NCBI GenBank assembly: GCA_035491935.1
Contig: DATJJW010000069.1
Location: 1 to 14,869, forward strand
Direction: 5' to 3'
DNA from: DATJJW01 sp035491935
GTDB taxonomy: Bacteria > Pseudomonadota > Alphaproteobacteria > ATCC43930 > CGMCC-115725
Length of the DNA stretch: 14,869 bases
Position numbers and translations under genes: made by a program. The notes below the pieces were generated by a model. It made no database searches. It saw only the letters and a program-made list of their open reading frames with translations, and was not told the origin of the DNA. Shown here piece by piece: positions 1 to 7,544 of the stretch. The stretch's first letter is position 1. Each line of letters begins with the position of its first letter.

Positions 1-1063
1 CGATGTCATCCCCGGTGATGGCGCCCAGATCGCGCAGATGCGCATGGCAATCGACGCCAGCGGCCTCCACCCGGGCCTCGTAGCGGTTGCCGAGGAATAC
101 GGCGGATTTGAAGCGTGCCGGAATGGTGCCCTCGCCACCGGTACCCGCCGGCAGCAGGGCCAGGTCCTCCGGTCGCACGACCAGAGCCGCATCGGCGCCT
201 TCGCGGAGGCTCTCCAGCGTCTCGGCATGGGCGCGGCCCCACAGGCCGAAGCCGGCGCCAATACGCAAGAAGATCCGGCCGGCGTCGCGGTCCTTGGCCT
301 CGACCTTGCCCGGCAGCAAATTGGTCGAGCCGACGAAGCCCGCAACGAAGCGTGTCCGTGGCCGGCGATAGATCTCCTCGGGTGTGCCGGCCTGCTCGAT
401 CACGCCCTTGTGCATGACGATGACCCGGTCGGCGAGCACTAGCGCCTCTTCCTGGTCATGGGTCACGTAGAGCATGGTGGCGCCGATGCGGTCGTGCAGC
501 TCCTTCAACTCCAGCCGCATTTCCTGACGCAAGGCGGCGTCGAGATTGGACAGGGGCTCGTCGAGCAGCAACAGCGACGGCTCGGTCGCGATCGCGCGTG
601 CCAGCGCCACGCGCTGCTGCTGGCCTCCCGAGAGCTCGCGCGGGAAGCGCTCCGCCATGCCGTCGAGCCGGACGATCTGCAGCAGACGCTTCAGATGCTC
701 GCGCATCTGCAGCTTGGGCGTACCCGCGACCGCGAGGCCGTAGGTTACGTTCTCCCCGACGTTCTTGTGCGGCCAGACGGCATAGTTCTGAAACACCATG
801 CCGAGATGCCGCTTCTCGGTCGGCACCATGGCACTGGCGCCCGAGGCCAGCTTGCCGTCGAGCCAGATCTCGCCGCCATCCGGCCGGTCGAACCCGGCGA
901 CCATGCGCAACGTCGTACTCTTGCCGCAGCCGCTGGGACCCAGCAGCACGACACTTTCACCCGGCGCTACGGCCAGATCGATACCTCGAACGATAGCGTT
1001 GCCGCCAATGGATTTGGTCAGCCCACGCAATTCCAGCCGCGGCTGGGTCGCTTCACCCCACAT
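1..1063 (-). CDS. ABC transporter ATP-binding protein, Fe3+/spermidine-putrescine importer class (3' end beyond window)
   Basis: Reading from 1063 to the left edge gives 354 uninterrupted codons starting MWGEATQPRLELRGLTK. It is the cytoplasmic ATPase that would power an importer. Visible motifs, in order, are Walker A GPSGCGKST (42-50), Q-loop Q92 in VFQNYAVWPH, signature LSGGQQQ (144-150), Walker B LLLLDEP (164-170, catalytic E169), D-loop SNLD and switch H202 in THDQEEA. After about residue 240 (FVGSTNLLPG) comes a TOBE-like C-terminal part with VVRPEDLALLP, typical of the FbpC/PotA/UgpC branch. FbpC-type proteins are about 350 residues, so most of the gene is probably present, but no stop is reached. 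The start ATG at 1063 follows AGGGTGA closely. It lies downstream of a binding-protein gene on the same strand, so the two are probably one operon. Class is certain; the substrate (iron, polyamine or other) cannot be told. Confidence 0.95.
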   Translation of the reverse strand, partial: MWGEATQPRLELRGLTKSIGGNAIVRGIDLAVAPGESVVLLGPSGCGKSTTLRMVAGFDRPDGGEIWLDGKLASGASAMVPTEKRHLGMVFQNYAVWPHKNVGENVTYGLAVAGTPKLQMREHLKRLLQIVRLDGMAERFPRELSGGQQQRVALARAIATEPSLLLLDEPLSNLDAALRQEMRLELKELHDRIGATMLYVTHDQEEALVLADRVIVMHKGVIEQAGTPEEIYRRPRTRFVAGFVGSTNLLPGKVEAKDRDAGRIFLRIGAGFGLWGRAHAETLESLREGADAALVVRPEDLALLPAGTGGEGTIPARFKSAVFLGNRYEARVEAAGVDCHAHLRDLGAITGDDI

Positions 1064-1078
1064 GGTTCACCCTGCCGA

Positions 1079-1159
1079 TCAATGACGATGGAAAACTTGC
1101 TTAAATTTCAACAGGAAAGCATCGGTCTTCTTTTAGTCGTCGGCGTGGCCGGAGGCCGC
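1079..1159 (-). pseudogene. Decayed tandem copy of the 3' end of the binding-protein gene
   Basis: These 81 bases repeat the neighbouring 82 bases at 1160-1241, which encode the last 27 codons of the binding protein. The first 24 bases on the plus strand are identical (1079-1102 against 1160-1183). About ten differences occur over the rest, including one missing base. Read on the minus strand, the copy still shows KKTDAF, KFKQVFHRH and the TGA stop. The CAG codon of DDQKK has become TAA, and the missing base breaks the frame just before it. Several changes are third-position (GAC to GAT, GCG to GCT, TTC to TTT) and most go from G/C to A/T, as expected of a copy no longer under selection. It fills almost the whole gap before the ATPase gene, whose start is 15 bases further on. 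It could be a local tandem duplication or the stump of a deleted second binding-protein gene. Confidence 0.85.
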
Positions 1160-2275
1160 TCAATGACGATGGAAAACTTGCTTGAATTTTGCCAGGAACG
1201 CGTCGGTCTTCTTCTGGTCGTCGAGCGTGGCCGGAGGCTGCTGGATCGGATGGAAGGAGGCGATGGTCGGCGCACCGGGCTTCAGCTTGACCGTCGAATT
1301 CGCTGGCCAGAACGCGCCATATTCGGTCAACACATTCTGCCCCTCGGGCGACAGCAGAGCTTCCACCAGCAGCTTGGCGGCATTGGGATGCGGCGCCTTC
1401 GCCATGATGCCCATCGAGGACAGCACGACGATGGAGCCTTCCTTCAGCACGAAGGAATCGATCGGCTGCCCCTTATGCTTGGCCGGCTCCAGATTGAAGG
1501 TCGAGAGCAGCGGCGACAGCGTGCGTTCGCCGCTTGCCAGCATGCGGATGACGTCCGGGTTGCCGCGCACGAACAGGACGTTCTGGGTCGCCAGCTTGGT
1601 GAGGTAGTCCCAATCTATGTAATTCTTGGCCAGCAAGGTCTGCAGGAAAGTCAGCGTATTGCCGGAGGTGGTCGGGTCGGGCATCACGATCTTGCCCTTC
1701 CACTTCGGATCGAGGAAGTCGGCCAGGCTCTTCGGCAAGGCCGAGCGGTCCGGGAAGGCGTTCGTATTGAAGGCGGCCGGCAGCAGGTAGAGTTCCGGCG
1801 AGTAATAGGCGCCGTCCGCATCGGCATAGTCGGGGGCGAAATCGTTGAAGGTCGTTGCCTTGTAGGGCTCATAGAAGCCCTTCTGCTTCCAGAGCTTGGC
1901 GACATAGGCCTGCGACATATGGGTGACGTCGACCCGGTGCTGGCCGGCGGCATATTCCGTCTCGACTTGGGCGATGAGCGCTGGCGAGCCGAGCGGCGTG
2001 ATCAGCAGCTGCACATCCGGAAAAACCTGCTTCCAGAAGGCGCTGATGCGCTGCGCCGTCTCCTGCCTGCCATCCGTATAGAAGATGACCGAGCCTTCCT
2101 TGGCCGCTGCCTTGTAGAGATCGGCGAAACGCTCAGGCAAGCCGCCCGCGGCACGCGCGGCCAGGGGCAGGCCGAGCGCGGCGGTGCCGGAAACGGCCGA
2201 GGCCAGCAACGTGAACTGGCGGCGGCTGAGGCCGGACTTGACGGACGGGAAGCGCGAAAAATCTTGGCGTTTCAT
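1160..2275 (-). CDS. Tat-exported ABC transporter substrate-binding protein (Fe3+-type, family 1)
   Basis: This 371-residue protein should bind a ligand in the periplasm and deliver it to an inner-membrane importer. The N-terminus carries a twin-arginine signal, SRRQFTLLAS (RR at 18-19), then a hydrophobic stretch ending AARAAGG, with likely cleavage near residue 42-43. The mature part has the pattern of the iron(III)/AfuA-like family 1 binding proteins: KEGSVIFYTDGRQETAQRI, VDVTHMSQAYVAKLW, LADFLDPKWKGKIVMPDP and a late SPEGQNVLTEYGAFWPA. Length is usual for the family. The start at 2275 gives the complete Tat signal, though its ribosome-binding site is weak. An ATPase gene follows on the same strand but no permease intervenes. 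The coding sequence ends exactly where a degenerate copy of its own 3' end begins. The family includes carriers of iron and organic ligands, so the substrate is open; proximity to putA does not settle it. Confidence 0.93.
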   Translation of the reverse strand: MKRQDFSRFPSVKSGLSRRQFTLLASAVSGTAALGLPLAARAAGGLPERFADLYKAAAKEGSVIFYTDGRQETAQRISAFWKQVFPDVQLLITPLGSPALIAQVETEYAAGQHRVDVTHMSQAYVAKLWKQKGFYEPYKATTFNDFAPDYADADGAYYSPELYLLPAAFNTNAFPDRSALPKSLADFLDPKWKGKIVMPDPTTSGNTLTFLQTLLAKNYIDWDYLTKLATQNVLFVRGNPDVIRMLASGERTLSPLLSTFNLEPAKHKGQPIDSFVLKEGSIVVLSSMGIMAKAPHPNAAKLLVEALLSPEGQNVLTEYGAFWPANSTVKLKPGAPTIASFHPIQQPPATLDDQKKTDAFLAKFKQVFHRH

Positions 2276-2352
2276 GTAAGGAGCCCCGATGTGCGGCGGG
2301 TAGACACCCCGTTTTTCGGCGTACTCTTACCCGATCCATTGCGAAGCGTCCC

Positions 2353-2380
2353 ATCTTATATATTGGAATATCGATTGCAA
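2353..2380 (-). promoter_or_regulatory. Candidate promoter of the binding-protein/ATPase operon
   Basis: On the minus strand TTGCAA (2380-2375) is followed after 16 bases by TAAGAT (2358-2353); each matches the sigma-70 consensus at four of six positions. It lies in the AT-rich part of the 120-base gap after putA and would give a leader of roughly 70 bases. The -35 box overlaps the left palindrome described at 2361-2398. This is pattern matching only. Confidence 0.35.
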
Positions 2381-2398
2381 TAGTATCGGAACATACTA
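2361..2398. promoter_or_regulatory. Pair of palindromes, candidate operator, overlapping the putA stop codon
   Basis: The left palindrome is TATTGGAAT-ATCG-ATTGCAATA (2361-2382): 9-base arms with one mismatch and a 4-base spacer. The right one is TAGTAT-CGGAAC-ATACTA (2381-2398): perfect 6-base arms with a 6-base spacer. The two share two bases. Both also contain a related core on the plus strand, TATTGGAATATC at 2361 and TATCGGAACATA at 2384, 23 bases apart, so a dimeric repressor or activator could bind twice. The right palindrome includes the TAG stop of putA (2398-2396). The position fits control of the downstream binding-protein operon; the regulator is unknown. Confidence 0.45.
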
Positions 2399-5300
2399 TG
2401 TCACCGCCATCAGATGGGCATTGCCGCCTGCCGCCGCGGTGTTGACGCTGATCGATCGCTCGACGAGCAGCCCTTCCGGCCGGTACCCGGCGTCTTCCGT
2501 CTGGATCGACAGGATGGGGCCCAGTGTCGCGATATTGGCGGCCAGGGCCAGCAGCCCCTCCGGATCGCCCTGATAGAGCACCGCACCGAAGCGCTTTTGG
2601 CGTCGGTCGGGCAGCGGCACGACATGGGCACGCAGCGCCTCCGGCAAGGTCTCGAACACGGCGAAAGGCGAGGTGCCATCGATATAGGCCAGATTGCCGG
2701 TGGCGAGCGCCACGCCGATCTGCCGCTGGATTCCAGGCAGTGTCGTGGCCACGCACAGGACGGCGCCGCAGGGCTCCAACTCGTAGCGGTTCTGCTCGCC
2801 GACCGGGCCGGCCAAGTCGACGGCATATCGCGTCAGCAAGGCCGGCGCCGGCCCCTCGCCCAGATGCCGCCACCACAGCTCGGCCGCCTCCTCTACCACC
2901 GGCTCGCCCCCCGGCAGCGTCACGCCCGGATGCATCGCCAGCAGCCGGTAGAGATAGAGCGGCCCGCCTGCCTTGGGGCCGGTGCCCGACAGCCCGTGGC
3001 CGCCGAAGGGCTGCACCCCCACCACGGCGCCGATCAGGTTGCGGTTGACATAGATGTTGCCGGCCGCTGCCCGGTGCGTCACCCGCTCGACCGTCTCGTC
3101 GATGCGGGTATGCAGGCCGAAGGTCAGGCCATAGCCGGTGGCGTTGATCTGGTCGACCAGCGCGTCCAGCCGGTCGCGGCGGAAGCGCAGCACATGCAGC
3201 ACCGGCCCGAACACCTCGCGCTTCAACGTTGATATCGCGTCGATCTCGATGATGGTCGGCGGCACGAAAGTGCCACGGGCGGTTTCCTCCGACAGCGGCA
3301 CCTGGCTCACCACATGCCCCGCCTGGCGCATCGCCTCGACATGACCCGCGATGTTCGCCCGCGCCTCTTCGGTGATGACCGGGCCGATATCGGTCGCGAG
3401 CCGGTCGGGGCTACCGACCGTGAGCTCGTTCAAGGCCCCCTTCAGCATGGCGAGGATATGGCTCGCGACGTCCTCCTGCACGCAGAGCACGCGCAAGGCC
3501 GAACAGCGCTGGCCGGCGGAATCGAAGGCCGATTGCAGCACATCGGCCACCACCTGCTCGCTCAAGGCCGAGGAATCGACGATCAGCGCGTTCTGCCCGC
3601 CGGTCTCGGCGATCAGCGGCACCGGCGCGCCATTTGGATTGAGCCGCGACGCCAGTTGCTTCTGGATCAGCTTCGCCACCTCGGTCGAACCGGTGAACAT
3701 GACGCCGCGCATGCGGGCATCGGCAACCAGTGCCTGACCGACGACCGGCCCCGGGCCGGGAAGGCACTGCACGGCGGCATCCGGTACGCCCGCCTCGCGC
3801 AATATCTCGACCGCAATGCTCGCGATCAGCGGCGTCTCGTCGGCGGGCTTCGCCACCACCGTGTTGCCGGCCGCCAGCGCCGCCGCCACCTGGCCGGTGA
3901 ATATCGCCAGCGGGAAATTCCACGGGCTGATACAGACGACCGGCCCCAACGGGATATGGGTCGCGTTGTCGAAATGGCTGCGGATCTCCGCCGCGTAGTA
4001 GCGCAGGAAATCGACCGCCTCGCGTACCTCGCCCACCGCATTGGCCAGCGACTTGCCGGCCTCGCGCACGATGATGCCGATGAGATCGACCATGAGCGTT
4101 TCCATGAGCTCGGCGGCGCGCTCCAGGCAGGCCGCACGCTCCACCGGCTTCACGGCGGCCCAGGCCGGCGCCGCCTGCTCGGCCGCCGCCATGGCGTGTG
4201 CGGCGAGGTCCGCATCCGCCTCCTCGATCACGCCCACCTTATCCCCGTGGTTAGCCGGGTTGAGGATGGTGCGGAGCGAGCCTTTCGTCGAACCATCGTC
4301 GAGCGGCACCGCGTGATAGGTCTTGTCCGCCGATGCCGCCAGGGCCTCGGCCAGATAGGCCAGGTTGATCTCGCTCGACAGGTCCAGCCCGGCGGAATTC
4401 ATACGCACCGTCCCGAAGAGGTGGCGCGGCAGCGAGATGCGCTCATGCGGCGCACCCGGCGGCTTGATCTTCGCCGCCTCCGCCACGGGATCGGCGACGA
4501 GTTCGTCGATTGCCACCTCCGGGTTCGAGATACGATTGACGAAGGAGGAATTGGCGCCGTTCTCCAGGAGGCGCCGGACCAGATAGGCCAGCAGCGTCTC
4601 ATGGGTCCCGACCGGCGCATAGATGCGGCAGGGGCGGTTGAGCTTGGTCTTTCCGACCACTTCGTCATAAAGCGGCTCGCCCATGCCGTGCAGGCACTGG
4701 AACTCGTACTGGCCGATATAGAAATTGCCGCCGGCCATGGCATGGATGGTGGCGAGTGTCATCGCGTTATGGGTCGCGAATTGCGGGAAGACCGCATCCG
4801 GCGCCGCCAACAGCTTGCGCGCGCAAGCTATATAGGAGACGTCGGTGTAAACCTTGCGCGTGAAGACCGGGAAGCCCTCCAACCCGTCGATCTGCGCGCG
4901 CTTGATCTCCGCGTCCCAATAGGCGCCCTTGACCAGCCGCAGCATCAACCGATGATTGGTCCTGCGCGCCAACTCGATGACGAAGTCGAGCACGAAAGGC
5001 GCGCGCTTCTGATAGGCCTGGACGACGAAGCCGATACCGTTCCAGCCGTCGAGCTCCGGCGCCATGCACAGCGCTTCCAGGATATCGAGTGACAGATCGA
5101 GCCGGTCCGCCTCTTCGGCATCGATATTGAGGCCGATATCGTAACGGCGGGCGAGCAGCGCCAACGCCTGGACGCGCGGCAGCAACTCCGTCATCACGCG
5201 GGCCCGCTGCGCCCGGCCGTAGCGCGGATGCAAGGCCGAGAGCTTGATCGAGATGCCCGGCCCCTCATAGATGCCGCGGCCGGCGGCAGCGGCACCGATG

Positions 5301-5998
5301 GCATGGATCGCCTGTTCATAGGCTGAGAAATAGCGTTGGGCGTCGGCCGCCGTGGTCGCAGCCTCGCCCAGCATGTCGTAGGAATAGCGGAACCCGCGGG
5401 CTTCCAGCTTGCGTGCCCGCGCCAGGGCTTCGGCGATGGTCTGGCCGGTGACGAATTGCTCGCCCATCATGCGCATGGCGAGGTCGACGCCCTTGCGGAT
5501 CACCGGTTCGCCGCCGCGCGCGATGATACGCACCAGCGCGTTGGACAACGTACCCTCATGGGCGGTCGCGGTCAGGTCGCCGGTGACCACCAGCCCCCAG
5601 GTCGCGGCATTGACGAAGAGCGACGGGCTGTGCCCGAGATGCGAGCGCCAATCGCCGCCGCCGATCTTGTCGCGGATCAGACGGTCGCGGGTCGCACTGT
5701 CGGGGATGCGCAGCAAGGCTTCGGCCAGGCACATCAGCGCCACCCCCTCTTCCGAAGAGAGCGCGTATTCCTGCACCAGCGCCTCGACGCCGCCGCCCTT
5801 GTTCCTGGCCCTCAATGCCGCAACCAGCCCACGTGCGGTCTTGCGGGCGGCGGCGGTCACGGCGGATGGCAACGAGGCCGCCTCGATCAACGGCGGCACG
5901 CATTCAGGTTCAGGCGTGCGATAGCTTTCGGCAATGCGCCGGCGCTGCGGGCTCAGAGGCTGGACATCGTCGCAAAGAGCCTGGAAGACCGCGTCCAT
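2396..5998 (-). CDS. putA: Bifunctional proline dehydrogenase / L-glutamate-gamma-semialdehyde dehydrogenase PutA, long type without DNA-binding domain
   Basis: The protein has 1200 residues and oxidises proline to glutamate in two steps, with FAD then NAD+. The proline dehydrogenase barrel covers about 130-490: GISIKLSALHPRY (K252), NIDAEEADRL (D293), RLVKGAYWDAE, FATHNAMT, then Y460 in YAPVGTHE and R475/R476 in YLVRRLLENGA. These match in order and spacing the substrate-contacting K329, Y540, R555 and R556 of E. coli PutA. The aldehyde dehydrogenase part covers about 580-1030: SPWNFPLAIFTGQ, E798 in ETGGQNA, catalytic C832 in GQRCS, EVFGPVL and NRNLIGAVVGVQPFGG. About 1060-1200 is a further ALDH-like C-terminal domain ending in SISVNTAAAGGNA, typical of longer PutAs. 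The N-terminus begins directly with the helical arm and has no ribbon-helix-helix segment, so it should not repress its own gene. The start at 5998 has GGGA just upstream. Confidence 0.97.
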   Translation of the reverse strand: MDAVFQALCDDVQPLSPQRRRIAESYRTPEPECVPPLIEAASLPSAVTAAARKTARGLVAALRARNKGGGVEALVQEYALSSEEGVALMCLAEALLRIPDSATRDRLIRDKIGGGDWRSHLGHSPSLFVNAATWGLVVTGDLTATAHEGTLSNALVRIIARGGEPVIRKGVDLAMRMMGEQFVTGQTIAEALARARKLEARGFRYSYDMLGEAATTAADAQRYFSAYEQAIHAIGAAAAGRGIYEGPGISIKLSALHPRYGRAQRARVMTELLPRVQALALLARRYDIGLNIDAEEADRLDLSLDILEALCMAPELDGWNGIGFVVQAYQKRAPFVLDFVIELARRTNHRLMLRLVKGAYWDAEIKRAQIDGLEGFPVFTRKVYTDVSYIACARKLLAAPDAVFPQFATHNAMTLATIHAMAGGNFYIGQYEFQCLHGMGEPLYDEVVGKTKLNRPCRIYAPVGTHETLLAYLVRRLLENGANSSFVNRISNPEVAIDELVADPVAEAAKIKPPGAPHERISLPRHLFGTVRMNSAGLDLSSEINLAYLAEALAASADKTYHAVPLDDGSTKGSLRTILNPANHGDKVGVIEEADADLAAHAMAAAEQAAPAWAAVKPVERAACLERAAELMETLMVDLIGIIVREAGKSLANAVGEVREAVDFLRYYAAEIRSHFDNATHIPLGPVVCISPWNFPLAIFTGQVAAALAAGNTVVAKPADETPLIASIAVEILREAGVPDAAVQCLPGPGPVVGQALVADARMRGVMFTGSTEVAKLIQKQLASRLNPNGAPVPLIAETGGQNALIVDSSALSEQVVADVLQSAFDSAGQRCSALRVLCVQEDVASHILAMLKGALNELTVGSPDRLATDIGPVITEEARANIAGHVEAMRQAGHVVSQVPLSEETARGTFVPPTIIEIDAISTLKREVFGPVLHVLRFRRDRLDALVDQINATGYGLTFGLHTRIDETVERVTHRAAAGNIYVNRNLIGAVVGVQPFGGHGLSGTGPKAGGPLYLYRLLAMHPGVTLPGGEPVVEEAAELWWRHLGEGPAPALLTRYAVDLAGPVGEQNRYELEPCGAVLCVATTLPGIQRQIGVALATGNLAYIDGTSPFAVFETLPEALRAHVVPLPDRRQKRFGAVLYQGDPEGLLALAANIATLGPILSIQTEDAGYRPEGLLVERSISVNTAAAGGNAHLMAVT

Positions 5999-6030
5999 CG
6001 TTCCCGTCCTGGGCCTGTTTTCCGTTAACG

Positions 6031-6059
6031 ATTGTGATCGCCGGATAGGCCGAGGACAA
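6031..6059 (-). promoter_or_regulatory. putA: Candidate putA promoter
   Basis: In the 73-base gap between the outer-membrane channel gene and putA, the minus strand reads TTGTCC (6059-6054), a 17-base spacer and CACAAT (6036-6031). Each box has four of six consensus bases. No terminator-like stem with a T tract is visible in the gap, so read-through from the efflux operon into putA is also possible. Confidence 0.3.
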
Positions 6060-6071
6060 GAGGTGATGAAA

Positions 6072-7544
6072 TCAGCGCCAGCCCAGCCCTAAACTCTTCT
6101 GCAAAGCGACGTAATCCTGGGTTAGCTGCGCCTCCGCCGTGGCGACATTCTGCTGGGATTCGACACGGGTGCGCTCGGCATCGAGCTCGTCGAGGCTGGT
6201 GGCCGTGCCACCGGCAACGCGCTTGGCCGTGAGCTCGGCGGTACGCTCGGCCGAGGCCTGGACCGCGAGCTGCCTTGTCACCGCCTCGCGCTGCCGGCCG
6301 AAGCGGGAGAGCGCCGTCTCCGCATCCTGCAAGGCGCCCAGCACGGTCTTGCGATAATTGGCCAGATATTCGTCCCTGCCCGCCTTCGCCTGCTCGACCT
6401 TGGCCGCCGTCCGGCCGAAATCGAAGGGCGTCCAGCTCAAGGTCGGCAGCAGCGCATAGGTGAAATTGCCGCTGTCGAAGAGATGCGAGGGTTGGGTGGC
6501 GCTGAAGCCCAGAGATCCCAGGAACTGGACCTTGGGGAAATAATCGGCGATGTGCTGGCCGATCGCCGCGTTCTGCTCGGCCAATTGCCGCTCGGCGGTG
6601 CGGATGTCCGGCCGGCGCTTGATCAGGCTGGCCGGATCGCCGACCGCCACTTGGGCTGGCGGCAGCGGCACGGGCGCCGGTGCCGAGAGTTCGCCATCGA
6701 GCGCGCCGGGTTCGCGGCCGGTCAACACGGCCAGCTTGTCCAGCTGTTCGGCGATCTGCGCCTGCAGCGGCACATAACTCGCCTGGGTGGTCAGCAACTG
6801 GTCGTTCAGCCGCTCGACATCAAGGTCGGAGGCGGTACCGCCGGCCCGGCGTTCGCGCGTAAGGTCAAGCGACCGGGCTTCCAGCGCCGCATCCCGGCGC
6901 AAGAGCGCCAGGCGATGCTGCACGTCACGCAAGCCGACATAGTCGTTCGCGACCTCGGCGGCCAGGCTGACCTGGGCATCGGCAAGCTGGGCCTGGGCGG
7001 CGCCCACAGCCGCCTCCGCCCCTTCGACAGCGCGGCGTTTGCCGCCGAAAAGGTCGATCTCCCAGGTCGCATCCGTACTGGCACTGTAGAGTTCGAGCGG
7101 ATCGGGTATGGCCGAAGAGGCAGCGGCTGCCGCCTCCGCGCCCGCCCCGGCACCGGCGCTGGTACCAAGCAATCCGTTGCCGGTCTTGGCACGCAAATAG
7201 AGCGCCGAGGCCGAGGTGGTCGGCAGGAGATCGGCCCTGGAGCCGCCAAGACTGGCGCGCGATTCGCGCAGCCGGGCGCGCGCGGCCGCGAGATCGGGGC
7301 TGAAGGCCAAGGCATCCTGGATCAGCCGGTCGAGCTGTTTGTCGCCGAGATCGGTCCACCAATCGGCCGGCGGCGGTGCCGCCGAGGCGTCGCCCGCCCG
7401 ATGGAAGGCGGCGGCGGCAGCCTCATGCGGCGCCACATTGGGTGCGCCGTGATAGTCGGGACCGACCTCGCAGGCCGCCAAGCTCAGGCACAGGATGCCC
7501 AGTACGGGGACGACGCCTGGCACGAGAATGGAACGCATCGTCAT
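6072..7544 (-). CDS. Outer-membrane efflux lipoprotein, NodT/OprM-type channel
   Basis: Starting at 7544 the protein has 490 residues. It is the outer-membrane duct that would complete a tripartite pump with the two upstream gene products. The N-terminus MTMRSILVPG leads into a hydrophobic stretch ending LSLAAC, a lipobox with the acylated cysteine at residue 25. CEVGPDYH follows, the standard opening of NodT-family channels. The two TolC-like repeats are recognisable: WWTDLGDKQLDRLIQDAL and YSASTDATWEIDLFGGKRRAVE in the first half, IKRRPDIRTAERQLAEQNAAIG and LSWTPFDFGR in the second. An Ala/Gly-rich low-complexity stretch (around GAGAGAEAAAAAS) interrupts the first half and is probably a loop. 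The chosen ATG overlaps the TGA of the transporter gene as ATGA, with GGGGA seven bases upstream. An ATG at 7538 is the alternative and has GGAG eight bases upstream. An in-frame ATG at 7631 would put 29 residues before the signal peptide and is unlikely. Confidence 0.93.
   Translation of the reverse strand: MTMRSILVPGVVPVLGILCLSLAACEVGPDYHGAPNVAPHEAAAAAFHRAGDASAAPPPADWWTDLGDKQLDRLIQDALAFSPDLAAARARLRESRASLGGSRADLLPTTSASALYLRAKTGNGLLGTSAGAGAGAEAAAAASSAIPDPLELYSASTDATWEIDLFGGKRRAVEGAEAAVGAAQAQLADAQVSLAAEVANDYVGLRDVQHRLALLRRDAALEARSLDLTRERRAGGTASDLDVERLNDQLLTTQASYVPLQAQIAEQLDKLAVLTGREPGALDGELSAPAPVPLPPAQVAVGDPASLIKRRPDIRTAERQLAEQNAAIGQHIADYFPKVQFLGSLGFSATQPSHLFDSGNFTYALLPTLSWTPFDFGRTAAKVEQAKAGRDEYLANYRKTVLGALQDAETALSRFGRQREAVTRQLAVQASAERTAELTAKRVAGGTATSLDELDAERTRVESQQNVATAEAQLTQDYVALQKSLGLGWR

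Noticed and set aside
458..2383. A 641-codon open frame on the plus strand, antisense to the binding-protein and ATPase genes
   Set aside because: It crosses two well-recognised minus-strand genes and the decayed duplicate, is rich in Arg, Gln, Gly and His, and has no recognisable domain. It is the stop-poor antisense frame of GC-rich genes.
2133..2876. A minus-strand frame spanning the putA end, the intergenic region and the binding-protein start
   Set aside because: It is out of frame with both genes and ignores the promoter-like AT-rich gap.
3314..5092. A 592-codon plus-strand frame inside putA
   Set aside because: It is fully antisense to conserved PutA sequence, has Arg/His-rich composition and no domain, and has no promoter or ribosome-binding site worth noting.
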